The translations under genes were made by a program, and so were the position numbers. Shown in pieces: positions 1-12,379 of a DNA stretch of 64,000 nt. Each line of letters starts with the position of its first letter. Position 1 is the stretch's first letter. The notes below the pieces were generated by a model, which was not told the origin of the DNA, made no database searches, and worked only from the letters and a program-made list of their open reading frames with translations. The DNA lies in assembly GCF_018446385.1 (NCBI RefSeq), contig NC_055990.1:22873558-22937557 (forward strand), given 5' to 3'. This DNA is from Zingiber officinale (lineage: Eukaryota; Streptophyta; Magnoliopsida; Zingiberales; Zingiberaceae).

Positions 1-64
1 GCCCCAAGTGAACTTGCTTTTTTCCTTTTGTTGATTGAGATGTTCCATAACTATGCTTTTTTAG

Positions 65-1349
65 AGTATGGCTGGTGGGGAGCTGGTTGTAAAACCTGTT
101 GAAGGTACTGGCTTCATCCCGGAGGATGCTACAATTGTAGGTAACACCTGCCTATATGGTGCAACTGGTGGTCAAGTTTTCATTAGAGGCAAAGCTGGTG
201 AACGGTTTGCAGTTAGAAATTCTCTTGCTGAAGCTGTAGTTGAGGGCACTGGAGATCATTGTTGTGAGTACATGACTGGTGGTTGTGTGGTGGTACTGGG
301 AAAGTGAGTATTTCTTCTCCCTAGTTCCATGTTTCACATAGATGACTAGTCTAATAATAGAAACATGTTAATCCAGAGTGGGTCGAAATGTTGCCGCTGG
401 CATGACTGGTGGTTTAGCATATATACTTGACGAGGATGACACTCTTATTCCCAAGGTTTGTACAAAATTTTCTACTTTCTTGACAAGTTGTCACTTCTCT
501 GCTTTATAAGGACCTTAAAACGTCAAGACTAATAAAAAGCTTTAAGCGCCTGTTGCAACCTAGATCAGGATTAAATAGAATTTGAAATGAAATGGATGTT
601 CAACAGTGATTGCAAGCAATGGAAAATGTATATAACTGGACACTGTGGTATTAAGTTATGCCAAATATTTCTTGATTCTCTCAATGTGCTCAACTCTCAA
701 TATCATTCTGTCTTGCTATTGGAAAACATACAATTTCTTTACATGGCTATCCTTCTTAGATTCTTCTAATCACACAAACAGAAATTTCACCAGTCTAGTG
801 TCATTAGCAATGCGTGCTAGTTTTGCCAGTCTTGCATTTGAATGCATGCATAATTAGTTTTGAGTTTGAACATTGTGGCAAAAGGCAAATACGCTCGCTC
901 CCAGTACCTCCGCCAATCCGTCCTAAGACCAACACGGAGGAGGTAAATCACGGGTGACTACTAGCTTTTGGAATAGCGACTAGCAAGTTTTGAGTTTGAA
1001 CATGACATTACTATACATGGTTATCCTCCTTAGATGCTTCTAATCACACAAACAGAAATTTCACCTGTCTAGTGTCATTAACAATGCGTGCTAGTGTTTC
1101 CAATCTTGCATTGGAATGCATGCATAATTAGTTTTCTATTTGAACATTACAAATAAGCATTTGGATTCCATTCTCTATTCCATGTATTACAATCAGGTAT
1201 GTATATAGTTATCCTTTTGTGACAGGTCAACAAGGAGATAGTAAAGATTCAAAGGGTTAATGCACCTGCTGGACAAATGCAGCTGAAAAGCTTGATTGAA
1301 GCTCATGTTGTAAGAATGAACACATCATTGTGCTCTAAAAAAAAGGAAA

Positions 1350-1380
<31 letters not shown>

Positions 1381-1578
1381 GTGAAGTCTAATTTTTCAAC
1401 TTAACTTTGCCAGGAAAAAACTGGTAGCAGTAAAGGTTCTGCAATTTTGAGCGAGTGGGAGGCTTATCTTCCTCTCTTCTGGCAACTTGTACCTCCAAGT
1501 GAAGAAGAGACACCAGAGGCATGTACTGAGTTTGAGAAAATAAAAGCAAAAAGAGGAATGTCGCTGCAATCTGCTTGA
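65..1578 (+). CDS. GLU1: Ferredoxin-dependent glutamate synthase, 3' end (last four exons, 5' truncated by window edge)
   Basis: Plastid Fd-GOGAT makes two glutamates from glutamine and 2-oxoglutarate using reduced ferredoxin, in photorespiratory and primary ammonia assimilation. The visible exons are 65-303, 377-455, 1226-1309 and 1414-1578. All junctions are GT-AG, and the frame stays open for 188 residues to a TGA at 1576. The first exon encodes the glycine-rich beta-helix (GXGXG) domain near the C terminus ([16 protein letters not shown], then [20 protein letters not shown]), followed by [20 protein letters not shown]. The last exon ends in [18 protein letters not shown] and a short tail closing in LQSA, as in other plant Fd-GOGATs. 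The FMN, Fe-S and amidotransferase parts lie outside the window. Identification rests on strong recalled similarity to plant GLU1; NADH-GOGAT is unlikely because that enzyme continues into a further domain. Intron 2 (456-1225) is enlarged by a duplication and a small insertion. Confidence 0.95.
740..1147. repeat. Diverged direct duplication inside a GLU1 intron, split by a short insertion
   Basis: About 134 bp starting at 740 (tacatggctatccttcttag) recurs starting at 1014 with scattered substitutions. The two copies lie 274 bp apart. Removing the 112 bp insert and its 18 bp target duplication leaves a spacing of about 144 bp, so the arrangement is a former tandem duplication into which the insert later landed. 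Confidence 0.8.
874..985. mobile_element. Short SINE-like insertion with 18 bp target duplication
   Basis: A 112 bp GC-richer segment is bounded by the perfect 18 bp direct repeat AGTTTTGAGTTTGAACAT (856-873 and 986-1003). A long, perfect target duplication points to target-primed reverse transcription, as for SINEs. I see no poly-A tail and no convincing RNA polymerase III box B, so the family is uncertain. Confidence 0.55.
1359..1380. repeat. (TA)n microsatellite in GLU1 intron 3
   Basis: A pure TA run follows an A-rich stretch, about 33 bp upstream of the 3' splice site of the last GLU1 intron. Confidence 0.9.
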
Positions 1579-2629
1579 ACAATGTCGTAAAAATCGAGTT
1601 CAAGGTATTTCAAGTGGCAGAATAAGACTCCTTAGTTGCTACAGTGCTATCGACGACCTACATTGTCTGTGGTCAATGCAACTAAATCAAGAATGCACAA
1701 CAAGACAGAAGAAGCAGCACTTGTACAGCTACCATATGCGCTTTTTCTATCTTCTCATGTATGCTTTTCAACACGGTGAGATACAAGTGGTGTGCAACCC
1801 ATTGTTCTGTACATCATGTTTGCTTTAACAAGGAGTCATAATTTGGCATAAGTTGATCCCAGTGTACTCCAAACGTCCTATTTAGATGTTCACAATGTGA
1901 TCCCTATAATTGGCAGGTGTTCGTTCTGTTTAAGATATTGAGTGTGGTTCCTATTCATAGTGTGGTTCAACATTGTGGGTGTTAAACAATTGATGTGCAC
2001 TTGCACAAACCATATTTAGTTTCCTTGATTTTATAGTCATTTATTGGAGGTAAATTAGAAAATCGAAATAGATCTCCATATGAGAGGGTATGATTATGTG
2101 ATTTTTATCGGGATTCGACTTTGCTTACAACAGCCATTGGACGATATGGTAATCAGCTTGACTATGGTTCTGACGCATCATCTGCTAATTTCAGTCTGCT
2201 ATCAACATTCTATATACATGTTTCAAGACTAGCAACTTCTCATGATCTCAAACAAACATTGCTGCTTTGCCATGTTCGACTAATGGCCCAGTGTCTGCAT
2301 TTAGAGCAGGCCACATCTCAACGTGATATCATTTACAACATTTTTAAATTGAAAAAATCGCTAAAAGATCACTCGTCTGCAAGCGAATAACATTACAACA
2401 TACAAAAAATAAAATTGAAAATAGGAATGAAGACTATGAGGTACAGAGGCAGCACGAGCCGGGCTCTAACTGAACGTGGTGAAACATGGAAAATCACTTT
2501 GGCCATTCTTTGATGTGCCTCACTCATACCAGCTCCAGCAAAAGGGGATCCCCTGAAGCCATCGCTCTTATTAGTTTGATAAAATCTTCACATGGAAAAT
2601 CACTTTGGCCATTCTTTGATGTGCCTCAC
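1579..2629. other. Region between convergent GLU1 and STELLO (3' UTRs and spacer)
   Basis: There is no coding exon that I can support here. The left part should be GLU1 3' UTR and the right part STELLO 3' UTR, including the extra copy of the STELLO tail at 2485-2586. A dispersed-repeat copy lies at 2046-2168. Confidence 0.6.
2046..2168 (+). repeat. Dispersed repeat, copy A
   Basis: This segment resembles 27985-28115. Both begin with an aggtaaatta motif, then have a CATATGA or CACATGA block, an ATCG(G/A)GA(A/T)TCGACT block and a GGTAAxCA/GGTTACCA block in the same order. The size and block structure suggest an old SINE-like family, but I did not find target duplications. Confidence 0.4.
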
Positions 2630-2692
2630 TCATACCAGCTCCAGCAAAAGGGGATCCCCTGAAGCCATCGCTCTTATTAGTTTGATAAAATC
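2485..2692. repeat. 102 bp tandem duplication covering the STELLO 3' coding end
   Basis: Positions 2485-2586 and 2591-2692 match base for base over 102 bp, with a 4 bp junction (period 106). The right copy contains the functional last codons and TGA stop of the STELLO gene (stop at 2630-2632). The left copy lies downstream in the 3' UTR. Identity between the copies implies a recent origin. Confidence 0.93.
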
Positions 2693-5600
2693 ATACTCGT
2701 TGCGCACCTTCAGCGGATAGACGGCAGGAGCTTGGGCGGTGTAAGAGCTCATAAATGAATCGTTTGCCTGTGGTCGTGTCCTATAAACAACTGTTGCCAG
2801 AGCTTTGGAATCAAAATTTTCTTGTGAATCCATTGCGAGGAAAAACACTGGCATGGCAATCCGGTGATGAATATGGAGATCTCCGACGATGCCCACAAGG
2901 TCGGAGAAGTCAGTAACAAATCTTTGGGGAATGTAGAATATCTCACTGCTGCAAATGAGTAGCTTCCCCTCGGTCACACTTTCTTTATAACTTGTCTGAA
3001 GATGAACTGGGAAATTGTCTGCAATTTTCTTAACTAAATTTGTTTGACTGACATGCCAATCTGTATCATTTCCATCAGTAGAAATTGAAACCCATGATTC
3101 AGGAACCTGAATTAAGCAAATGGTCAGACTGCTTGATGTATACCGTATGAATAAAGCAACAAAAGAAGGAAACTAGGTAATACCTTGTTTGTTATCCATA
3201 GCTTCGTCTTGTCGGCTTGAAGCAAGTTCCAATAATTAAGAATCATATCATCTTGAAGGAAGAGAAATCCTTCTGCTTCTTGAAATTTGTTGAAGACCTT
3301 CGGCAAATACCTATTCCATGACATTATAGAATAAAATTATGACCAAAAGCAAAGCACAGCACCAAATTAAAACTTCCCCATGCAGAAGAAAATCAGCATC
3401 ATAAAACAAGCACTTGGGTTGTATTACTAGACAGACTGAAATGCAAGTCAGAAGAGTGGATTCAGCTAAACACCTAACAGAATGGATATTAGTACATATT
3501 TATATAATCACTAACAGAATGGATATTAGTACATATTTATATAATCACTCATAACAATAGAAATCTAGCTATGGAATTTTTCTGGACATCCAAGAGAATG
3601 AGATATCTCATTTTTATGACCAAACTTGTGTGGAATCGGATATCTTTCTAATATATGACTCAGCAAGTCATATAGTTTTTGATCAAAAAAACATCAATTT
3701 CATGAAACAATTCATCAACGAAAATAAACCAGGCACAATGGTACTTCTGACAAAACTCAACCTGAGGTAAACTGGTAAACTAGCTCGTTGGCTTGATAGA
3801 CGTCCATTGACATATGAAACCAAATTAATGGGCATACTCATAAAAGCCTGAAACCATCTTCAAGAACCACTTCCAAAGTAAGACAATTTATTGTGACATA
3901 ATTTCTCTGCTTAAACCTTGACATCCTCATCAATGTGCACTTCTAACCACAAAACTATTCACACTCGACATCAAATGTGACTCAATATTGGCTTCACCAT
4001 AATGGTCAGCCACTAATTACTGGATCACCTCGCCAGGCATGCAACGATCAAATGTGACCAATTATCTTGATAAGGTTGAGCCATTGGACCAAATTGCTTA
4101 AGCTTACTACTAACAGATCCTTCAGAGTCATATAAATCTTCTTAATTAACACAACTTTAAACGTTGAACTAAGCCTGGAGTATCACGATTAGTTTAGGAT
4201 TGTAATGAGAGAATTTGATCAAGTTATTCAAACTAAACAACAAAACATAATTCACAATGGTTAGAATTTATGAAACTAGAAGAGGCTTTTGAATATTTGA
4301 ATCATGGAAAATTCATCAATTATGGACTCATCAAAATTACATATATGATTAGATATCTAAATCCATTGTAAACCCAAAATTTTCAACTGAAACCACAGTT
4401 TGTGTTGTAGACCCAAGTAGCCTCCGAGGAAGACAAAAGTAAATGATCACCTGAAGCCGAACTGATTGATTACAGTTTGAGGTTAGTTGTAGGTTGCAAA
4501 ATGATTTAATATCCATGAGTTGATCATCAAATGTTTTGGGTAACATTTGATTCTTTTCTTTTGGCATCCACTTCTTCGTCTTCATCTGATTAAATCCGAT
4601 TTGTTCCAACTATTTGAGACCAATTATATAAATCTCATTCCTCCATTGACCTCTTTGCAATATTCAGATTAATTTAAACTATATTATATCAATTGTTCTA
4701 AAAATTAATATTTTTTTATCCTTTCTAGTAAGATCATACATTCAACCTAGCATTCTTGTTTTTGCTAGATTTACTTCTTCTTTTTTTTGCCTACAGTCCA
4801 ATAATTCAACCCATCACCACAGGAAAAAAAGCAGCAGAGTGATAAGTTAGAGTATTATGATAGTGTTGCCAAAGCAATTCCATTATAACTAACCTAATCC
4901 TTCAGTTTTTATATATATAAAAAAAATTATCATAGCATCCAATTTTCAGGTATTTTCAACAGTAAACTAAAGCCTAAATAATTCATAAAGACATCAGAAG
5001 GAAGATATCAAATTAGGATTCTCTTTGTTCTGTTAGACTTTTCATAAAACTAAAGAGATAAATTGGTTTCTCTCCATGTCAGCTACTCATACACCAGACA
5101 TAAATAAATGATAGATAAAAAATTCTCAATTCTCAAGGAATAATGGTATTAGATTGTATCATAAGCAAACTAAGCTGGTAACCTATATCCCTTCTAAGTC
5201 ATTCATCATTGAGTCATTTAATACAATGAAAAACATTAAAATTCAAAACATTAACATACCAATATAGTTGGCCAATGTACAGCTATTAAACATTTCTAAG
5301 AATGAATGCTACTACAATTTATATCTGAATAGTTATGAACATAAACAAGCCATAAGCATAGAAAAATGTAGGAACTAACAGTCACAACATCCAATGTAAA
5401 GGTAGAAAAGAAACAAATCAAGCTGCAAAAGGCTGCATCCAAAGTAAAGGTTGCCAACAAGAAATTGCATAAGTTTGAAATAACCATTGGTAATAAGAAC
5501 ATAAGAAAACCATTAGTCTGGAAGGACTTACTTGTATGCTTCAGAGATTTGCCCATATTCCACAGCAAGACCTGGGTCACTCTGTTCTGAAAGAATTACC

Positions 5601-7267
5601 ACTGTTTTGAATATCCTTCCATAGAGCAGTCTCCACTCTAGGGCAATTCGATCCACAGGCACACTGCAATACATGATAAGAACAACATTTCCAAAATATT
5701 TTCTCCACCTTATGAGATTGCCAATCTCATAATTAACTGTCCCGACCTCCTCCACTCCAAGGTGCACTGAAGGTAGTTTCTTAGGAATGAACTTCCTGGT
5801 ATCTCCCTCTCCGATGTTTGCTCGAGGTCGGTCCAATTCCAATGACATAAGCCTTGGTTGCTGATACCCGATGGCAAGCAAGTCCTGCAACCAGGCAGCT
5901 GTGAACTGCACGTCCTGCAATGTCCAGAACCCTTCTTCTGCCATTGCATAACTCAAATGCAAGATCCTCTCAAACAGTGTGCGCTTGTTTGATCTCCAGG
6001 ATACCAAAAACTTGATCAGACGATCAACATTAACATGGAGGTCCTTCTCTTCTATGAAAGGATACCCCTCAGCCGTGTCTACCCGGTGGATGGTTGGTGG
6101 ATAGACAGCCATAAACCCACCAATCTCCCATAGGATTCTTTGTGCCCAATAGCCCCTTAGCACATCCGATGCCATCGAGCTCACAGAGACAGGTAGCATG
6201 AGGCCCCAGAATGCTTGTGTGTGGAAGATAGTATTGAATGAGTTGACGGGCGCCATTAGACCCTGAGGCAAAGCTACCTTGGGTGCTTCCTCGTCAAAAT
6301 GAATGTCGAATATCTCCAAGCCCGAAGACTTGCGGGTGAAGTAGAAGACAGAATCCACATCAGGAAGGCCATTGGAGAGGCCCTGTTGGATGAATTGTCG
6401 GCCACCAAACACCATTGTGTAGAACTCTTCATGCCCAACTTCTCCAACACTCTCCAATGGTAGTCCTCTCGGCCACACTGATCGCTGCCCAAAGTGAATG
6501 TAAGGGTTTACGACAGTCCGGTTAGGGTCGGCATGGCTGTACTGCAGGAGGACAGGGTGCTTGGTTGCTGTCTCCTCGCCCGCAAGGTCCACATCAAAGT
6601 GGTGGGCAAGATCGGCGCCAAGGACCTCGGCGCGGTCGTCCGCGTCAAAGATCACTTTGGCACCATGCTGAATGGCGAACAGGTAGCCGATGCTCTTCCG
6701 AACATAAGAGTGGTAGGGGAGGAAGTCGACGGTGCGGAAGCCAAGACCGGCCTGCTGATCCAGGGAGAGAAAGATTGCACCTTTGAGGGACCAATCAGCC
6801 GGCGTGGCGGAGTTTCCCACGGCGAGGAGCTGCCACCCCTTGATCCTGGTCAGCGCGCGGAGGGAGTCGGTTGGATAGTCGGAAACTGACACAACGATCC
6901 ACCGATCGGAACGGAATGAAGCGAAGGACGCGGCGGAGAGGTCAAGCGGCTTGATGGGGGGAACGGACAACCAGGAGACCTCTGGGTAAGGGATCCGCGA
7001 AGACACCGACGAAGCGGAGCCAGAGGATTTCTCGAAGCAGAGGAGTGCGGCGACGTCGCCGGAGCTTCGGAGGAAGAAGATAGAGACCACGGTAAGGGCC
7101 AGGAAGCAGACAAAGAGGATCTTGTAGAGGTTTTCGGAGGCCCAGGTGGAAAAATCGAGGCTTTTCGCCGGGCTAAAGCGGCGGCCATGGGCGACAGCGT
7201 AGGGTAGTCCAGAAGCAGGCAAAGAAGCAGGCTTGGAAGAAGGCGGAGACCGATCTTGGACTAACAT
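2630..7267 (-). CDS. STL1/STL2-like: STELLO-type Golgi glycosyltransferase (cellulose synthase partner), complete
   Basis: STELLO proteins are Golgi type II membrane proteins that interact with cellulose synthases and promote assembly of the secreted complex. Exons on the minus strand are 7267-5533 with the split base at 5532 (exon ends 5532), 3310-3184 and 3106-2630. Splice sites are GT-AG and the frame is exact, giving 779 residues against roughly 770 in Arabidopsis. I chose the ATG at 7267 because the resulting MLVQDR start matches the family. Visible parts are a proline-rich cytosolic tail, one transmembrane helix at about 48-66, the conserved WIVVSV and GNSATPADWSLKG segments, a DADD motif at 208-211 typical of metal-binding glycosyltransferases, and a C-terminal domain with FLFLQDDMILNYWNLLQA. 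The tail ends in DPLLLELV. The first exon holds three quarters of the protein; intron 1 is 2.2 kb. STELLO1 and STELLO2 cannot be separated here. Confidence 0.95.
3474..3547. repeat. 37 bp perfect tandem duplication in STELLO intron 1
   Basis: The unit beginning ctaacagaatggatattagt at 3474 is repeated exactly at 3511. There are two copies with no spacer. Confidence 0.92.
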
Positions 7268-7683
7268 TGTCTCCCTCAAGAATTCACAGTCAACAATCAG
7301 AAATCGAGTAGAAATCGGTGAATTGCTTGCTCACCGGTACGAATCGGAAGGGGAACCGCCCCAGATCTGGGCTGACAGTACCGCCACCGACTGTGTCTGC
7401 CTCCCTTTCCTAGTTGTTGATGAAGACGAGGACCAGAGCAATGCAGGGGACGGTTGGTGGTGCCGACACAAGCAAAGGAAGGAAGGAAGAAACAAAAGAT
7501 TGCAGTTGACGTTTCGCAATCGGCGCAGTGGATCGGAGCATGCCAAAATCGAAGCACGCTTGATCAACTCGCGTCGCGGGTGGTTGGGAACGAAGCTTCT
7601 TCCATGGCCAAGCCGTCGCCTTGGGTCGCTTGTGCTTTGCGTTTACTAGAGAGAGTCGACTGCAAAATTTAACTCTGCAATTT

Positions 7684-7693
7684 CCTTTTTATA
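7684..7693 (-). promoter_or_regulatory. Candidate TATA box of STELLO
   Basis: The minus strand reads TATAAAAAGG here, about 420 bp upstream of the chosen ATG. This would give a long 5' UTR of nearly 400 bp. No other clear TATA motif lies closer to the start. The call is inferred from motif and position only. Confidence 0.45.
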
Positions 7694-8253
7694 GTAATTC
7701 GCCGGAAATTTTGAGAAACTTCAACTTCACTCTCATAAGTATATATATTCTTCCAAATACCCTTCAAACTTTCAATCTAATCATCCCCCAGTCTACCCCT
7801 TTATCATTCCTTTAGTACGGAAAAAATTTATATCCATTCACATAACCTACCCACCTTCATCACAAGTAGCAATAAAATAAAAAAATATATAAATTATATT
7901 ACAAATTTATTCGGTAGACTAATAGTCTAGTCGATTATATAAAAAGATAGAAATGGTTTTACGTCCTGATTTTCTTAAATTCTTTATATTTACTAGCTAT
8001 TGTGTATGTAATACAATACATGAATTCATGTAAATTATATAAAATAAATATTTATTATTAAATAATTAAATAATATTATTTAATGTTAGTATGATTTATT
8101 TTATAAAAATCTTAATCTAAAAATAAAATAAAAATTATGTTATTATTCATACTTCAAATTATGTAGCGAGAATATTTTAAGAAATGCAAAAGAGAGAGGT
8201 GGGGAGAGAACGATGAAAAATCAATAAGGATTGAGACGATGACTAAAAAAATG

Positions 8254-8324
<71 letters not shown>

Positions 8325-9710
8325 GATAAGAAATTAAAATTACTAAATTTTAAATTATTTTAAAAGAAAAAAGAATTTAATTTTGAATTTGAAAATAAAA
8401 TGTTTAACCAAGCTAGGTAACGTTGAGTCTGAGATGATCGATCTAGTCCCATGAAAATTTTCCATCGATCATCAGGATAAATTAAGAAGCGCTCATAACG
8501 ACCAACCCAGGAGTTTTATATTTTTTTAATTACATATCCCATTTAATAATCTAGATGTTCTATCACTACATCATAAATCCAGAAGCTGAATTTGAATTCG
8601 AACCAATCAATTGAGAGTGGTTGTTAAAGAGTAAAGACTCATATTTTTTTTAATTAAATAGTATGATATAATACTTTTATCCAAAATTACTACATAAATT
8701 TATATAATTTAAATTTCATAAATAAACACCTTTGAATCTCATAATCACGTGTGTATAGTAATTTGTCACGAGATTATAAATAAATTGTGTAAAATAATAA
8801 TAATTATTCAATGCTTAAAAACTAATCGGGTCGAGTTATTTTTACTCAATCTAAAGTTCTAAATTACATCATTCCTTTTCACTCATCGTGCTATTGTTCA
8901 TAACTATAAGATTTTAAAATATTATTTATTATCCATAACTTTAATTAATAAATTATATTATAAATGCTTAATGCAAATACAAATAAAAATATTGGAATTA
9001 ATTTTTCTAAAATAATTTAGATATCTAAACTTCACTCACTCGATTAATCCTAAAGACAAGTACATTAATATTATTAATCTATAATTTAGTGGTAGTGAAT
9101 TAAAAGGATAGGTGACAAGAACATATCGCCCCACAAGAAAATTAATTTGTCAAGCGAAAATCATGTTCCACCAAAAGAGTTGCAAAGTCCTTTTTGGATT
9201 TAAAGTATAGAAGATGGGTGTCACAAATCACAATCTCCTCAATCAGTATCCACAATTATTAAGGGGCAATTTCTTTTCTTTTTTTAGAAAAAACGTCTTT
9301 TATTAACAGTCGAACTTAAATTAAATTAAAATTTAAAACTCAATGACATATGTAAATATAAATGAGCTAAGCTAAAATCAAACTCAAATCAAATTGGTCG
9401 AGCAACTATTTTACTAATTTGATTAATTTTAGATTTAATTTAATTTGTGTAAAAAATCAAAAAAAGGTCCAAGTTAGGAGAAAAATTCCATGGACGTCTC
9501 TGTTTCTTTTAAAAAAATAAATAAATGGGCGCCCTCGTATTTAATTTTGAAAATATCGTTTGATTAAGTATTATTACAGAAGTTATCCAGTGACCAGTAA
9601 TTTTTACATATTTAAAGTGGATTTAAGATTTAGGATTTAGGATTTAGGATGTAGGATGTAAAAGTTATTCAGTAGTTGGTACAATGTGTTTAGAGTTTAT
9701 GATTTAGGAC
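7694..9710. other. AT-rich intergenic region upstream of STELLO
   Basis: No gene is visible. The sequence is very AT-rich and holds a long (TA)n run at 8258-8321. At about 9615-9710 it has a degenerate run of TTTAGGAT-like units resembling decayed telomere-type repeats, directly before the LTR start at 9711. Confidence 0.6.
8258..8321. repeat. (TA)n microsatellite
   Basis: A near-pure TA run of about 64 bp in the AT-rich spacer. Confidence 0.95.
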
Positions 9711-10710
9711 TGATACGGTGAATAAGGTGAGCCCCTAGGTCGGGTCAAAGTCAAGAAGGTCGGTCAATGTGGCATTCAAAATCAAGAACGAGTCAATACT
9801 CGAGGCCAGCGCGATCATTCATCTCGGCATAATGGTCATCCGATCGGACTCTTGGGTCGGTCAGATACTAAGCCCCTCAGTATCGATGAAACTCCGAGTT
9901 GTGTTAGCGTCATTCATAGACGAGTCCTCTTCCTCACTTGGAGATTGCACAATCAACTATTTATTTTGATTGAGTGATCTAACAGATTGGACCTAGGGTT
10001 CTATCGGACATGATGAACACACGACCCGACCAGACTCTTTTTGGCCAAATGGAAAGGCCAAGCAAAGACTAAGCCCCTGATGACATGCCAGAAATCCGAC
10101 CTGGCCGCTCCTATAAGTAACATCTGATCAGATTACAAAAGGAACTCAGCCAGTTTACTAGGTTTGCCAACTAAGTATATTATTGATCTCTTAACTCAAT
10201 GATTCAACATTCAACATTCCTTTTTAGCGTCTTATACAAAAAGATGTCAAAGAATAAGGGAATATTCCCTATACAAGTTATACACTAAAAACTTCTACTC
10301 TATAAAATATAAGGATTGTGGATCCATTTTGGAAAACGTGTCAAACTATCATTATTATCTATCCTTTTTTGACAATGTATTAAGATTCGTGTAGAGAAGA
10401 AAAGTAATACTATATAAAGGAATCTCAAACGACAGGTGCAGGTGCGCGATGCTACAGAAACCTTACACATTCCATTGTTCATTAGGACTATTCGTTGCAT
10501 GTTGCCTCTCGATCATTCACTGACTTGAGTGTCGAAGTGCCTGTGTCGGAGACCCCTCATTGGCTCGATTGTTGACATTTTCCCCCTCCGCTTTATGTTT
10601 TTGGCACGTAGGAGCGCTACGTCACTTTGCTCCCACGGTGTTCGCACAGTCAACATCAAAGCCACATTAGAGTCGCGTGCCTAGTACTTTATCTCTTCTA
10701 ATTTCAGACA
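9711..10710 (+). repeat. 5' LTR of the Tat element
   Basis: It starts TGATACGG and ends CAGACA (TG...CA ends), about 1000 bp, placed immediately before a Tat-like primer site. An internal TATATAAA at 10411-10418 marks the expected U3 promoter. The exact start is less sure because no partner LTR or target duplication is available. Confidence 0.65.
10411..10418 (+). promoter_or_regulatory. TATA box in the Tat 5' LTR
   Basis: TATATAAA about 300 bp before the LTR end, the usual position of the U3/R promoter of such LTRs. Confidence 0.55.
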
Positions 10711-10715
10711 TGATC

Positions 10716-10738
10716 AAATTTGGTGTCATATGTGAGAA
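10716..10738 (+). other. Primer-binding region of the Tat element
   Basis: AAATTTGGTGTCATATGTGA closely resembles the AATTTGGCGCCGTCTGTGGG block found just after the 5' LTR of Tat-lineage elements, with decay mainly at CpG positions. It fixes the orientation as plus. Confidence 0.65.
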
Positions 10739-11479
10739 TCTTCGCCTGAATCTGAAACACAGAAATAGAAGAGATTGGACGACTCATCATTGTTACTTTT
10801 TATCGTGAGAAGATTTAGAAGTGATAATAGCTGCCCAAGAGCATAGGTTGGTACAATAGCAACAAGCAGTAGTCAGTTGTCCTTTGCTGAATGACTCGCC
10901 TGTGTCAATGACAAGCCCTCACGCCGAGCGAATGACCCGAGTGAAAGGACCAACCGAGTTCTAGCTAGTTCCTCCTCCTTCGTTTGGCTTCGTACAAGTG
11001 CCTGCACAGCCGATTAGCTTGCATCTCGCCCCCTCCAGTCACCTACCACAGGGCATTACTTCACATGCCATTCAAGGATATGGGCCTAGTGGAAAGGCCC
11101 CAGGTATCATCTTCGGGAGATGCGCCCGATCGAGATCTCTGAAAGGGGAAAGTATCGATGGCCAGTAGTTCCCCCAAACTGATAAGTTTGTCGTTCTCCC
11201 ATGAAATTTTAGAGGACAAACTGCTAAGTCACTACCGTTAGTGATTGGAGAGTATAGAGGAGTGACCGACCTGAAAGAACATTTACTTAAATTTGAAAAT
11301 GCATTCATCTTTCATTAATACATAGATGACATTAAGTGTCGAGTGTTCCTTACCATTCTTTCCGGCTCGACATAGAGATGGTTCAACCGGCTTCCTGCTG
11401 AGTCCATTTGTTGCTTCAAGGATTTTCATAAGACATTCCTCCATTACTTCGCTAATAGCCATCGATATCACAAGACCAC

Positions 11480-11840
11480 TCTGAGTTTATTTTTCCTCAA
11501 GCAAGGGCCTATGGAGACGTTGAGGGCGTACATCAAAAGATTCAACCAGGTGGTTATGGGCATCCCCTCAGCTGCTCTAGAGATTCTAGTGAATGTCTTC
11601 TCCCAAGGGCTCACAGACGGAGATTTCTTCTACTCTCTAGTTAAAAAAAAAAACCCCAAGAGACTTCGATCACTTACTCATAAGGGCAACAAAATACATC
11701 AATATGGAGGAAGCACGATTCGCTTGGAAGAAGGAAGTGTCTGCGCCTGCTCCAGTATATGCTCCCGAGCATCAAACTCCTCTTCTCCCGCCTCTACTTC
11801 ACAAAGGCCCCCGACCGGGACCCCAACCACACCACCATGA
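11480..11840 (+). mobile_element. gag fragment of the Tat element
   Basis: The reading frame at 11511-11840 contains LRAYIKRFNQVVMGIP and ALEILVNVFSQGL followed by a DGDFFYSL segment, characteristic of the Ty3/Gypsy capsid (retrotransposon gag) domain. It is followed by a proline-rich stretch. It is part of a broken element. Confidence 0.75.
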
Positions 11841-12379
11841 GCAAAGGCCTAACACTATACAACACATGGAGGTCAAACACACATGTTTCTCAAGCCCTTT
11901 GGCGGACCTTACCATTCTGCACTTATCATTGATCGAGCACCCATAATATTAAAAATTGTTATCAATATAATCAAGGGATACGTCGATTGGCTAACTAGGG
12001 GTTCAGACAATGATCACCATCCCCCAAAAAATAGGCATTATCAATGACCAAATGGATTACCTAGATGAGGTTGTTGAGACATCGATCGGCCATCAACGTC
12101 GCAACAGCAAGAGAATAGGTCTCCGATCCCCGTTTGAGTCGAACAAGAGCGTCCCCAGACTAGACAAGAAGAAAATTGTAGCAACGCGGCTTGGGAAGAC
12201 ATTCATATGATCGTGGGCGAGCCCACCGATGGAGACTCCAATCGGGATAGAAACTCATATGCTCGCCTATGCAGTTAAAAAGCAAGCGTAATAGCCTAAA
12301 ATCAACTTTGTGCCCAAGGATTTAGAGGAGGTGGAAGTACCCATGATGACTCTCTAATTATTAAAGTTGTTATAGCTAA

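Noticed and set aside
6494-6889. A 131-codon plus-strand frame opposite STELLO
   Set aside because: It is the antisense shadow of a well-supported conserved exon, with no family resemblance.
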